64,000 bases of DNA from contig CALUPT010000001.1 of NCBI GenBank assembly GCA_944322715.1, positions 62,001 through 126,000 of the forward strand, written 5' to 3'. The notes below the pieces were generated by a model. It was not told where the DNA came from and made no database searches. It saw only the letters and a list, made by a program, of their open reading frames with translations. Shown here in pieces: positions 52,902-61,948 of this stretch. How positions within the stretch are numbered: position 1 is the first letter of the stretch; each line of letters starts with the position of its first letter. A program made the translations under genes and the position numbers. The stretch comes from an uncultured Bacteroidales bacterium. GTDB taxonomy: Bacteria > Bacteroidota > Bacteroidia > Bacteroidales > UBA932.

Positions 52902-53951
52902 ATGAAAGTAGAAAAAGAACTCTGGGGCAAGTCCCCTTGCGGAAAAGAGATTTACAGATACAGGATTACCAACGCTTCTGGTGCATACGTGGAACTTTCG
53001 GACGTGGGTGCCGGAGTGGTTTCCATAGTCGTGCCCGACAGGGATGGCAAGCTGGCTGATGTGGTGCTGGGCTATCCTGACCCGCTCAGCTATTTCAATG
53101 ACGGCCCGTGTGCGGGGAAAGTTCCCGGACGGTATGCCAACCGTATCGCTAAGGGGAAATTCTCTCTCGATGGCAAGGAATATGACCTTCCTGTAAACAA
53201 CGGTCCCAACCATCTGCACGGCGGGCCGCAGGGATTCCAGAACCAGGTCTGGGAGAGCAGGACAGATGGGGACGCTGTGGAGTTCCTGTATTATTCCGAA
53301 GATGGGGAGATGGGCTATCCTGGGGCGCTGAAGGCTACGGCCCGTTACGACTGGAGCGAAGAGAACGAGCTGAGGCTGACCCTTACTGCTGAGTGCGATG
53401 CTCCGACGGTGGTCAACCTCACAAACCATACCTATTTCAATCTGAACGGGGAAGGCAGCGGGGACATTCTGGGACATCTGCTTCGGTTGAATGCTTCCGA
53501 ATACCTCCCGACGGATGACAGCCTCATTCCTGTCGGAGAGAGCGAGCCCGTGGCCGGTACGCCAATGGATTTCGTTACGCCGAAGCCGCTCGGACAGGAT
53601 ATAAAGGCCGATTTCCCTGCATTGAATTACGGCAAGGGATATGACAACTGCTGGGTGATCGATGGTGCTGAACCGGGACAGATACAGTCTGCAGCCATTC
53701 TGTATGCGCCGGAAAGCGGCCGCCAGCTGGAAGTGCTGACGACCCAGCCGGGAGTGCAGGTCTATACGGGCAACTGGCTTGCAGGATGTCCTGTCGCAAA
53801 ATGCGGCCGCAGCTACAACGATTATGAAGGAGTGGCTATAGAATGCCAGCATTATCCGGATTCCCCTAACCATCCGGATTATCCTTCAACGGTCCTCCGC
53901 CCGGGCGGGACTTACGCCCAGGCAATAATATTCGCTTTCAGCGTCAGGTAA
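52902..53951 (+). CDS. galM: Aldose 1-epimerase (mutarotase)
   Basis: Interconverts alpha and beta anomers of galactose and glucose, feeding galactokinase. The 349-aa product shows the galactose-mutarotase fold with [30 protein letters not shown] (catalytic His region), [19 protein letters not shown] (second catalytic His), and the base Glu in [15 protein letters not shown]. It has no signal peptide (starts MKVEKELWG). thyA begins 1 bp after its stop, so translation is probably coupled although the pathways are unrelated. galK is in the same window at 43576. Confidence 0.94.
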   Translation: MKVEKELWGKSPCGKEIYRYRITNASGAYVELSDVGAGVVSIVVPDRDGKLADVVLGYPDPLSYFNDGPCAGKVPGRYANRIAKGKFSLDGKEYDLPVNNGPNHLHGGPQGFQNQVWESRTDGDAVEFLYYSEDGEMGYPGALKATARYDWSEENELRLTLTAECDAPTVVNLTNHTYFNLNGEGSGDILGHLLRLNASEYLPTDDSLIPVGESEPVAGTPMDFVTPKPLGQDIKADFPALNYGKGYDNCWVIDGAEPGQIQSAAILYAPESGRQLEVLTTQPGVQVYTGNWLAGCPVAKCGRSYNDYEGVAIECQHYPDSPNHPDYPSTVLRPGGTYAQAIIFAFSVR

Positions 53952-53952
53952 C

Positions 53953-54747
53953 ATGAAGCAGTATCTGGATCTTCTGAGACATATAAGGGAGCACGGGGTG
54001 ATGAAGCACGACCGGACCGGAGTCGGGACGCAGAGCGTGTTCGGCTATCAGATGCGGTTCGATCTCGGAGCGGGATTTCCCCTGCTCACCACCAAGAAGG
54101 TGCATCTGAAGTCGATAATATATGAACTCCTGTGGTTCATTTCCGGAGATACCAACATAAGGTATCTGAAGGACCACGGCGTCTCCATCTGGGATGAATG
54201 GGCGGATGAGAACGGCGACCTGGGCCCTGTCTACGGGCACCAGTGGCGCAGCTGGCCGACACCGGATGGAGGGACGATAGACCAGCTGTCCAATGTGATA
54301 GAGATGATAAGGCGCAATCCCGACAGCCGCAGGATGATAGTGTCGGCATGGAATGTGGCGGAAGTGGACAGGATGGCCCTGCCTCCATGTCATACGATGT
54401 TCCAGTTCTATGTCGCGGAAGGCAGGCTTTCATGCCAGCTGTACCAGCGGAGCGCGGATGTCTTTCTCGGTGTCCCGTTCAACATCGCCTCGTATGCCCT
54501 GCTGACGATGATGATCGCCCAGGTGTGCGGGCTGCAGCCAGGGGAGTTCATCCATACGACGGGCGACACCCATATATACAAAAACCATTTCGGTCAGGTC
54601 GGCCTTCAGCTCTCGCGTGAGCCGAGGCGGCTTCCGGAAATGAAGATCAATCCGGATGTGAAGAGCATCTTCGATTTCAGATATGAGGATTTTGCGATAG
54701 AGGGATATGACCCGTGGCCTGCAATCAAGGCACCGGTAGCCGTATGA
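53953..54747 (+). CDS. thyA: Thymidylate synthase
   Basis: Makes dTMP from dUMP using methylene-tetrahydrofolate. The 264-aa product is a normal-length ThyA with [12 protein letters not shown], the active-site Cys 146 in [12 protein letters not shown] (the same number as the E. coli Cys 146), and [20 protein letters not shown]. The folate/substrate segment [12 protein letters not shown] follows. It is followed by folA, which regenerates tetrahydrofolate from the dihydrofolate produced here, a classic pairing, with 69 bp between. Confidence 0.97.
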   Translation: MKQYLDLLRHIREHGVMKHDRTGVGTQSVFGYQMRFDLGAGFPLLTTKKVHLKSIIYELLWFISGDTNIRYLKDHGVSIWDEWADENGDLGPVYGHQWRSWPTPDGGTIDQLSNVIEMIRRNPDSRRMIVSAWNVAEVDRMALPPCHTMFQFYVAEGRLSCQLYQRSADVFLGVPFNIASYALLTMMIAQVCGLQPGEFIHTTGDTHIYKNHFGQVGLQLSREPRRLPEMKINPDVKSIFDFRYEDFAIEGYDPWPAIKAPVAV

Positions 54748-54816
54748 CGACAGTGCCGTCTGTCATCCTTCCGGAGATTTTCAGGTCAGAAGCATGACAA
54801 TGGATAAGTTACGACC

Positions 54817-55458
54817 ATGACAAACATAATAGCAGCAGTAGCGGACAACGGAGCCATCGGGAAAGACAATGCTCTCCTGTGGCATATAAGGGAAGACCTT
54901 AGGTATTTCAAGGAGGTGACGATGGGCTGTCCCGTCATAATGGGGCGCAGGACATTCGAGTCTCTCGGGAAACCTTTGCCCGGCAGGCTGAACATAGTGG
55001 TGAGCCGTTCTTCCGGGGCTGCCGCTCCCGGGATACTTGCGGCCTGTTCCATAGAAGAGGCCATCTCCCTGGCCCGGAGAAGTTTTTCATACAGGGAATT
55101 CCTCAATGCCGAGGATGGTTCCGGGACTGACCTCCGGCTGGAGGCTCTCGATGCTCTGGTGCCGGACATCAATCCGGAATTGCAGCTGAAAAGAATCGAC
55201 AGCCCGGACGTCAATCCGGAGGCAACGGAAGAAGGCAACGGCATATTCATTATTGGCGGAGGGGAAATATACCGGCAGGCGATTCCCCTTGCGGACTGTC
55301 TGTATATAACGGAAGTCCATGTCGAAGTCGCGGATGCCGACACTTTCTTCCCCCCGATAGACCCCGGAGAATGGCAGGAGGAGACCCGCTCGGAAAGACG
55401 GACCGATCCTGTATCCGGACTGGAATACGAGTTTGTCACATATTCCCGGAAACGATAA
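54817..55458 (+). CDS. folA: Dihydrofolate reductase, with internal acidic insertion
   Basis: NADPH-dependent reductase that regenerates tetrahydrofolate. The 213-aa product is about 50 residues longer than the usual 160. The core is intact: IIAAVADNGAIGKDNALLWHI, the Met20-like loop, MGCPVIMGRRTFESLG, LPGRLNIVVSR, and IFIIGGGEIYRQAI (GG cofactor motif), then ITEVHVEVADADTFFPPI. The extra stretch, about residues 92-140 (from SYREFLNAEDGSG to ATEEGNG), is acidic and sits between the helix after SIEEA and the GGGEIY strand. The motif set is otherwise normal, so enzyme function is likely retained. Confidence 0.92.
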   Translation: MTNIIAAVADNGAIGKDNALLWHIREDLRYFKEVTMGCPVIMGRRTFESLGKPLPGRLNIVVSRSSGAAAPGILAACSIEEAISLARRSFSYREFLNAEDGSGTDLRLEALDALVPDINPELQLKRIDSPDVNPEATEEGNGIFIIGGGEIYRQAIPLADCLYITEVHVEVADADTFFPPIDPGEWQEETRSERRTDPVSGLEYEFVTYSRKR

Positions 55459-55485
55459 ACGAACCTGACAGATAACCGTATTATT

Positions 55486-56838
55486 ATGCAACGCGAAAAT
55501 TTCGGCAGCCAGTTCGGCGCCATTATGGCCATGACAGGCTCTGCAGTGGGCCTGGGAAACCTGTGGAGATTCCCCTACATGGTGGGTGTCTATGGAGGGG
55601 CGGCATTCGTGCTGGTATATGTCATAGTAGTGTTTCTTCTGTGCCTTCCGATACTCAATTCGGAAATGATAGCAGGCCGCAGAAGCCAGACCAATGCTTT
55701 CGGGGCGTTCAAGGTCCTTGCCCCGGGAACAAAATGGAAATGGGTCGGCGCGCTGATGATATTCACCCCGCTGGTTGTCCTGTCGTATTACAGCGTCATA
55801 GGCGGCTGGTCCCTCGAGTATCTGTACAAGTCCGTATGCTTCGACTTCACTTCCGTCGCCCACACCAGACAGGAACTCGACAGCATTTTCGGGAACTTCA
55901 TTTCATCCGTATGGACCCCGCTGATCTGGCATACCGTGTTCCTCGGGGTGACTGCCCTGATAGTGGTGCTTGGTGTCAAGAAAGGAATCGAGACTTTCGG
56001 CAAGATAATGATGCCTCTGCTTTTCCTGCTTGTCATTCTCATCGCTGTCCGCGCCGCCACGCTTCCCGGAGCCGGGGAAGGGTTTGCCTATCTCTTCAAG
56101 CCTGATTTCTCCAGAATAACGCCTGCGGTCTGTGCTGCGGCCCTCGGCCAGGGTTTCTTTTCCCTCTCCGTCGGGTTCGGCATCATGCTTACATACGCAT
56201 CCTATATGAACAGAAAGGACAGTATCGGCAAGTCTTCAGTGCTGATTGCAGTATCGGACACCATGTTCGCCCTTATCGCGAGCTGTGCGATAATGCCGGC
56301 CGTGTTCGCTTTCGGCCTGAGTCCGGAGGCCGGGCCGAGCCTGCTTTTCGAGGTGCTGCCTTTCATCTTTTCCCAGATGCCTCTCGGAGGTGTTGTCGCC
56401 ATCCTTTTCTTTGTCGCCCTTTTGGTGGCAGCCCTGACCTCATCCGTATCCATTCTTGAGGTAGGGGTCGCGTATCTCGTGGAGGAGAAGCATCTGTCCA
56501 GGAAGTTTGCCGCCCTGATCATTTTCCTCGGCACCTGGCTTGTCGGAATCCTTTGTTCGCTTTCCTTCGGCCCTCTGTCCGACATGCGGATTTTCGGGGA
56601 CATCCTTTTCGATTTCCTCGACAGGTTCACATCCAATATCCTCATGACGCTCGGCGCCCTGCTGATCGTCATATTCGTCGGCTGGAAGATGAACAGGGAT
56701 GATGTCAGGAACGAGTTCACCAACGGCGGTACCCTGAAGGGGAGCGGCAAGCTGTTCGGCCCGATGTACCTTGTCATAAGGTATCTCGCGCCGATCGCCA
56801 TTCTTGTCATCATGTTTTCGAATATTTTTGCATCATAA
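55486..56838 (+). CDS. Sodium-dependent NSS/SNF-family transporter
   Basis: The 450-aa product follows the LeuT-type layout of the neurotransmitter:sodium symporter family. The signature GSAVGLGNLWRFPYMVGVYGG is in the first membrane helix (about 18-38). The unwound TM6 region is ALGQGFFSLSVGFGIMLTYASYM, and about 11-12 hydrophobic helices are present in total. A late VALLVAALTSSVSILEVGVAYL helix carries the sodium-site Ser/Thr. It probably imports an amino acid or related compound; the substrate cannot be read off. It starts 27 bp after folA. Confidence 0.9.
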   Translation: MQRENFGSQFGAIMAMTGSAVGLGNLWRFPYMVGVYGGAAFVLVYVIVVFLLCLPILNSEMIAGRRSQTNAFGAFKVLAPGTKWKWVGALMIFTPLVVLSYYSVIGGWSLEYLYKSVCFDFTSVAHTRQELDSIFGNFISSVWTPLIWHTVFLGVTALIVVLGVKKGIETFGKIMMPLLFLLVILIAVRAATLPGAGEGFAYLFKPDFSRITPAVCAAALGQGFFSLSVGFGIMLTYASYMNRKDSIGKSSVLIAVSDTMFALIASCAIMPAVFAFGLSPEAGPSLLFEVLPFIFSQMPLGGVVAILFFVALLVAALTSSVSILEVGVAYLVEEKHLSRKFAALIIFLGTWLVGILCSLSFGPLSDMRIFGDILFDFLDRFTSNILMTLGALLIVIFVGWKMNRDDVRNEFTNGGTLKGSGKLFGPMYLVIRYLAPIAILVIMFSNIFAS

Positions 56839-56918
56839 AGGCCGGATCCGGCGAAAAATCAATAAAACAACATATAAAACAACACAAAAAAGCAGACTGT
56901 ATCCCCAAAGGTTATCCC

Positions 56919-56951
56919 TGTTAAGTCTCTGTTAAGTCTCTGTTAAGTCTC
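56919..56951 (+). repeat. Three tandem 11-bp repeats upstream of susC
   Basis: TGTTAAGTCTC occurs three times with no gap (56919-56929, 56930-56940, 56941-56951). It ends 6 bp before a -7 element and covers where the -33 would be. The 11-bp unit is close to one helical turn, so a dimeric or oligomeric activator could bind one DNA face. There is no regulator gene next to it in the window. Confidence 0.8.
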
Positions 56952-56957
56952 CGCGAT

Positions 56958-56965
56958 TACTTTTG
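56958..56965 (+). promoter_or_regulatory. -7 element for the second SusC locus
   Basis: TACTTTTG fits TAnnTTTG exactly. The -33 position lacks TTTG and lies in the 11-bp repeats, which suggests activator dependence. An in-frame GTG at 56965 overlaps the element and is rejected as start. Confidence 0.65.
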
Positions 56966-57021
56966 TGTCCGAGAATAACACTACGGAGGGTGTTCCTCCG
57001 GACTTAACAGCTAACCAAAAT

Positions 57022-60000
57022 ATGCGGAAGTTTGCTCTTTATCTTAAAGTGGCAGTTCTCCTGTCGGTGCTGATGTCATTGCCGATGGCAGGTCTCGCAT
57101 CTGTCCCTTCCCGCTCTGCCGGGCAACCCGGGACAGCAGTGCAGGACGATGGTATCACAATCACCGGAATTGTCCGTGACGAAGGGTCCCAGCCGATGGT
57201 CGGGGCTATCGTCTATTCACCGGAGTACAACATTGCCACAATGACCGACAACAAAGGTTGGTATTCTATCACTGTCCCTCGGACAGGAATTGAGATTCAG
57301 GTGTCTTTCATTGGTTACAAGACATTTTCTTTCACAGTAGGCAACAAGGCCGTGCAGAATGTCATTCTTGAAGATGAGACACACACCCTGGATGATGCAG
57401 TCGTGGTTGCATACGGAACCCAGCGCAAGGCTACGGTGACCGGGTCTGTTGCAGCCGTATCCACCAAAGATCTTCTCCAGTCTCCACAGGCAAATATCAG
57501 TAATGCCCTTGCCGGCCGTATGCCGGGACTTCTTTCCGTGCAGAGAAGCGGCGAGCCTGGTAACGATGCCTCCACCCTGCGTATCCGCGGTGTGGGTACA
57601 TTTGCCGGTGATCAGGATCCGTTGATTATGGTCGATGGTATAGAGACGGAAAATTACAATAACATCGACCCGAACGAGATAGAGTCCATCACTATTCTCA
57701 AGGATGCTTCGGCTACGGCAGTGTACGGTGTGAGGGGGGCCAACGGTGTGCTCCTTATCCAGACCAAGCGAGGCGAGCTGGGCAAGCCCAAGGTCAGCCT
57801 TTCCACAAATGTGGCTTTTACGACATTCCCTGAATTGAGGGAAAACATGAACTCGTATGAATGGGCAACCGCCCTCAATCAGGCGTATGCATACGATTCA
57901 TATATATCAGGAAGCTACACTCCGCAGTATTCGGATGAACAGATAGAGCACTACCGTACAGGAGACAGTCCTATCCTCTACCCGAGCACGGACTGGTATG
58001 ACTATATGCTCAAGGACTACAGCATGCAGACCCAGAGCAATATCAATATCAGAGGCGGGTCCAAGAGGGTGAAGTATTTCTTCTCTTTAGGATATTTCAC
58101 TCAGGACGGTATGCTCAACACGAATGTGGTGCCTCAGGATTATGACTATCAGGTCAAGTACCGCAGGTATAATTTCCGTTCCAATTTCGATATCAACATT
58201 ACCCGGGACCTGACAGCCAGCGTTGATGTATCCATGCAGATAGATAACAAGCGCGGCCCCAACTGGGGAGTGGAAGGCCTGTTCGAGCAGCTGTCCTCCA
58301 CCCCGCCTAACGCATCTCCCGGAGTGATCGACGGCAATATCATCACATTGAACCAGATCACCAACTCATCATGGTCTCCTCTCACTGCCTATAATAAGGG
58401 CTGGGTGGACAACTACGGGAACACGCTCAACGGTTCCGTAAGGCTCAACTATAAGATGGACTGGCTGCTGAAGGGTCTCAAGCTCAGGGCCGCCATCTCC
58501 TACCAGAGCTACAATATGGAGAAAAAGACCTTTGAGACTGAGAAAGTGACATACGATGCGCGTCCCGGAGATGGAGACCAGATACTTTATGTGCCTAACG
58601 GAGACCCGCAGGTTACAAGGACCGGTTCCGAAACCAGCCGGAACAGGCGTATCTACCTTGAAGGCGGTATAGAGTGGAACAACAAGTTCGGCGGACATTC
58701 CGTAGGTGCGCTTCTTCTTTACACCCAGAGCAAATACCATTCTCCTGATCTGGCATACCTTATCCCTAACGGGTATCAGGGAGTCGTAGGGAGGGTGACA
58801 TACGATTACGAGGGCCGCTATCTTGCAGAGTTCAATATCGGATACAACGGAACGGAGAACTTTGCGGAGGGCCGCCGTTTCGGCTGGTTCCCTTCGTTTT
58901 CCCTCGGATGGGTGCCGACGGATGAGGCTTTCTTCCCGAAGAACGATGTCCTGACCTTCCTCAAGATAAGGGGTTCGTACGGTGTCGTGGGTAACGACAA
59001 GGTCGGAGGTGACAGGTTCCTGTATGTCCCTACTTCCTATACCTTTACTGCGTCTGACAAACCGGCGTATTACTTCGGAGAGGTCGGCCTCAACTATCAG
59101 GGATACCGTGGTTCATACGAGGGCAAGATCGGAAACGAGTATCTGACATGGGAGAAAGCCAAGAAACTGAATGTCGGCCTCGATGCACACTTCCTTAAGG
59201 AAAAGATAGCTCTGACTGTGGAATGGTTCCTTGAGAACAGGGACAATATCCTTACCAACAGGGGGACCATTCCGGAGATTATAGGTGCGAACATGCCGGC
59301 ATACAATCTCGGAAGAATGCGCAACACCGGCTGGGAAGGCGAACTTTCATTCAGCGACCGCTGGGGAGAATTCCGTTTCTTCGCCAAGGGCAATTTCACA
59401 TACGCGCACAATACTATCCTTGAGCAGGATGAGGCAGAGTGGCCTAATGCATACCAGTACCGGACCGGACACAGATACGGACAGTTTTTCGGATATGTTG
59501 CTGAAGGTCTGTTCAATACATGGGAGGAGGCCAACGATGTCAACCGTCCGGTTTACCAGTGGAACAACAACAAGATGCAGCCGGGTGACATCAAGTACAA
59601 GGATATCAACGGAGATGGCTACATCAATGACCAGGATATAGTCCCTATCGGATATTCCGACTTCCCGGAGATAATGTTCGGACTTTCCATAGGCGGAAGC
59701 TGGAAAGGACTTGACTTTTCCGTACTTTTCCAGGGGGCGACCCATGTATCCACCCAGCCTTCGAGAAGGACCATGAGGGGATTCTATACCAATACCGGCG
59801 CAAGCAAGGATCTGCTCAAAAGCTGGTCTCAGGAGAGATACGAGCAAGGTCTTGAGATTGTCTATCCGAGGTACTCCGTAACGAATGATACCCATAATTA
59901 TGTGCTCAGTACTTTCTGGCTCGAAGATGCAACTTATCTGAGGATCAAATCTGCCGAAATCGGATATACGCTGACTACCAGATGGCTGTCCAAGGCTGGC

Positions 60001-60156
60001 ATTTCCAGTGCCCGTATCTATATTAACGGCAACAACCTGCTGACTTTCTGCAACCTGTTCCCGGGAGAGGATCCCGAGTACCCGACCATGGAGGCCAATT
60101 CCGAGCCTTATCCGTTGACGAGGGTATATAACATAGGTGTGAATATTAATTTTTAA
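57022..60156 (+). CDS. SusC/RagA-type TonB-dependent receptor
   Basis: Outer-membrane glycan or peptide importer. From ATG 57022 the product is 1044 aa. A signal peptide (MRKFALYLKVAVLLSVLMSL...) comes first, then a carboxypeptidase-regulatory-like domain at about 50-125 (ITGIVRDEGSQPMVGAIVYSP). The TonB-box-like DDAVVVAYGTQRK follows. The plug has LAGRMPGLLSVQRSGEPGND, DPLIMVDGIE and ILKDASATAVYGVRGANGVLLIQTKRG. The barrel ends RVYNIGVNINF. Unlike the receptor at 28339 it has no STN domain, so it is not expected to signal through a FecR anti-sigma. susD follows after 5 bp. Confidence 0.95.
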   Translation: MRKFALYLKVAVLLSVLMSLPMAGLASVPSRSAGQPGTAVQDDGITITGIVRDEGSQPMVGAIVYSPEYNIATMTDNKGWYSITVPRTGIEIQVSFIGYKTFSFTVGNKAVQNVILEDETHTLDDAVVVAYGTQRKATVTGSVAAVSTKDLLQSPQANISNALAGRMPGLLSVQRSGEPGNDASTLRIRGVGTFAGDQDPLIMVDGIETENYNNIDPNEIESITILKDASATAVYGVRGANGVLLIQTKRGELGKPKVSLSTNVAFTTFPELRENMNSYEWATALNQAYAYDSYISGSYTPQYSDEQIEHYRTGDSPILYPSTDWYDYMLKDYSMQTQSNINIRGGSKRVKYFFSLGYFTQDGMLNTNVVPQDYDYQVKYRRYNFRSNFDINITRDLTASVDVSMQIDNKRGPNWGVEGLFEQLSSTPPNASPGVIDGNIITLNQITNSSWSPLTAYNKGWVDNYGNTLNGSVRLNYKMDWLLKGLKLRAAISYQSYNMEKKTFETEKVTYDARPGDGDQILYVPNGDPQVTRTGSETSRNRRIYLEGGIEWNNKFGGHSVGALLLYTQSKYHSPDLAYLIPNGYQGVVGRVTYDYEGRYLAEFNIGYNGTENFAEGRRFGWFPSFSLGWVPTDEAFFPKNDVLTFLKIRGSYGVVGNDKVGGDRFLYVPTSYTFTASDKPAYYFGEVGLNYQGYRGSYEGKIGNEYLTWEKAKKLNVGLDAHFLKEKIALTVEWFLENRDNILTNRGTIPEIIGANMPAYNLGRMRNTGWEGELSFSDRWGEFRFFAKGNFTYAHNTILEQDEAEWPNAYQYRTGHRYGQFFGYVAEGLFNTWEEANDVNRPVYQWNNNKMQPGDIKYKDINGDGYINDQDIVPIGYSDFPEIMFGLSIGGSWKGLDFSVLFQGATHVSTQPSRRTMRGFYTNTGASKDLLKSWSQERYEQGLEIVYPRYSVTNDTHNYVLSTFWLEDATYLRIKSAEIGYTLTTRWLSKAGISSARIYINGNNLLTFCNLFPGEDPEYPTMEANSEPYPLTRVYNIGVNINF

Positions 60157-60161
60157 GGGAT

Positions 60162-61937
60162 ATGTCTATGAAACATATAATAAGATCACTCATTCTGTCA
60201 TCCCTTCTGTTTGCCGGAGTTTCCTGCGACTATCTGGACAAGGCTCCCGGAGTGGATGTTACGGAAGATGACATCTTCTCTTCCAAAACGAATGTGGAGA
60301 CTCTTCTTGCAAGTATCTACCAGAAAGGCATCCATTCCAATCTCGGTTATGGTTCGCCTGACAATGCCGGCGATGATGGTACCAATCCGCATTCATCTCC
60401 GTGGTCCGGAAGATGCGATGAGTCCGAGCAGTGCGCCGCCTGGTACGAGCCGAACAGCTGGAACTCTGCATCAGTGACTGCGGACAACACCGATGACAGG
60501 CGTTGGAAGTTCCGTTGGGAGGCGATAAGGATGATAGCCCTGATGATAGAGAGGGTGGATGAGGTGCCGGATGTTACGCCTGACTATGCCAACCAGCTTA
60601 AGGCGGAGTGCCGTGTAATCCGTGCCCTTAACTATTTCGAGATGCTGAAGTATTACGGCGGAGTGCCGATTATCGACCATCATATAGATGTCAATGAAGA
60701 TCTGATGCTTCCGAGAAATTCCGTTGAAGAAGTGGTTGGTTTCATTCTTAAGGATATCGATGAGTCGCTTCCTCTGCTTCCTCCGGCGCAGAGGGGAGCA
60801 AGCAGAGGAAGGATAGACCAGGGTGCTGCGTATGCTCTCAAGTCCAAGACCCTGCTCTATGCAGCGAGTCCCCTGTTCAACACGGCTACTCCGTACATGT
60901 CTCTCGGAGGGGAAAACGACAAATTCCTCTGCTATGGCAACGAGGACCCTGCAAGATGGGAAGCCGCTGCTTCTGCCGCCAACGACTGTCTCAAATGGGC
61001 TGCCGCCAATGGTTGTCATCTGATCACCGACCAGGGCAGCGGAGAGGACAACTACAGATATTCATGGGAGCAGTATGACAATGCCGAGATCATCCTTGCC
61101 GAGAAGGCTCACGGGAGTCTGGGCAAATGGACGTGGCCATGGTCTGCGATAGCTCCACCGAACATCTATCCCGGAAATGCGGGACAGAGCGGTATAACGG
61201 TCACTCTCAACCATGTAAGGAAATACGAAGACAAGCAGGGCAATACCGTAGAGTGGAACGGAGGGGATAACCTTCAGGCCAAGATGGCAAGCCTTGATCC
61301 GCGTTTCGCGGCTTCGATAGTGGGCAACGGAGGCAGATGGAATGAAGAATTCCCGGAAGTGTGGGTATATGGCAACCCTAACAGCGGAGCAGACTGCGGC
61401 CATGATGCGTCCACCTGCTACGGCGGATTCTGGCTGCACAAGCATTATCCGTCAGCCATCAGCAACAATGTGTGGACATATACACCGAACTCCACGCTGT
61501 TCCAGCTCAACGAAGTCTATCTCAATTATGCAGAAGCCATGAACGAGGCATACGGTCCGGATGCGGACCCTGAAGGTTACGGCCTGACGGCAAGACAGGC
61601 TGTCAATATCATCAGGGACCGAGTGGACATGCCAGATATCGTGGCGGCAGGACAGGATGAATTCCGTGAGAAGGTACGTCACGAGAGGGACATAGAACTT
61701 GCATTCGACAACCACAGGTTCTGGGATATCAGAAGATGGATGATTGCAGAGGAAGAAGGTGTGATGCAGGGTAATATGTGGGGCATACAGGTTACCAAAA
61801 TCGAAGGGAATGATAAGGAATATCATTATGAGCCATACGTCTTTGAAATCAGGAACTGGAACAGGCGGGGATATCTCCACCCATTCAGTACGGCTGAAAT
61901 CAACAAGGGCTATCTTGTCCAGAATCCGGGATATTAA
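60162..61937 (+). CDS. SusD/RagB-type lipoprotein
   Basis: Ligand-capturing partner of the preceding SusC. The 591-aa product has a lipoprotein signal ending FAGVSC, then DYLDKAPGVDVTEDDIFSSKTNVETLLASIY, the standard SusD opening. TPR-like helices include ALNYFEMLKYYGGVPIIDHHID and KDIDESLPLLPPAQRGASRGRI. The conserved C-terminal segment FQLNEVYLNYAEAMNEAYGPDAD is followed by VRHERDIELAFDNHRFWDIRRW. Spacing to susC (5 bp) and to the next receptor (11 bp) indicates one transcript. Confidence 0.94.
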   Translation: MSMKHIIRSLILSSLLFAGVSCDYLDKAPGVDVTEDDIFSSKTNVETLLASIYQKGIHSNLGYGSPDNAGDDGTNPHSSPWSGRCDESEQCAAWYEPNSWNSASVTADNTDDRRWKFRWEAIRMIALMIERVDEVPDVTPDYANQLKAECRVIRALNYFEMLKYYGGVPIIDHHIDVNEDLMLPRNSVEEVVGFILKDIDESLPLLPPAQRGASRGRIDQGAAYALKSKTLLYAASPLFNTATPYMSLGGENDKFLCYGNEDPARWEAAASAANDCLKWAAANGCHLITDQGSGEDNYRYSWEQYDNAEIILAEKAHGSLGKWTWPWSAIAPPNIYPGNAGQSGITVTLNHVRKYEDKQGNTVEWNGGDNLQAKMASLDPRFAASIVGNGGRWNEEFPEVWVYGNPNSGADCGHDASTCYGGFWLHKHYPSAISNNVWTYTPNSTLFQLNEVYLNYAEAMNEAYGPDADPEGYGLTARQAVNIIRDRVDMPDIVAAGQDEFREKVRHERDIELAFDNHRFWDIRRWMIAEEEGVMQGNMWGIQVTKIEGNDKEYHYEPYVFEIRNWNRRGYLHPFSTAEINKGYLVQNPGY

Positions 61938-61948
61938 AATTTAGAAAA

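Noticed and set aside
52755..53873. 372-codon minus-strand frame opposite galM
   Set aside because: galM carries complete catalytic motifs; the reverse frame has none.
56919..56951. Short repeats considered as a CRISPR array
   Set aside because: Units are 11 bp with no spacers and no cas genes are nearby; they are direct tandem repeats at a promoter.
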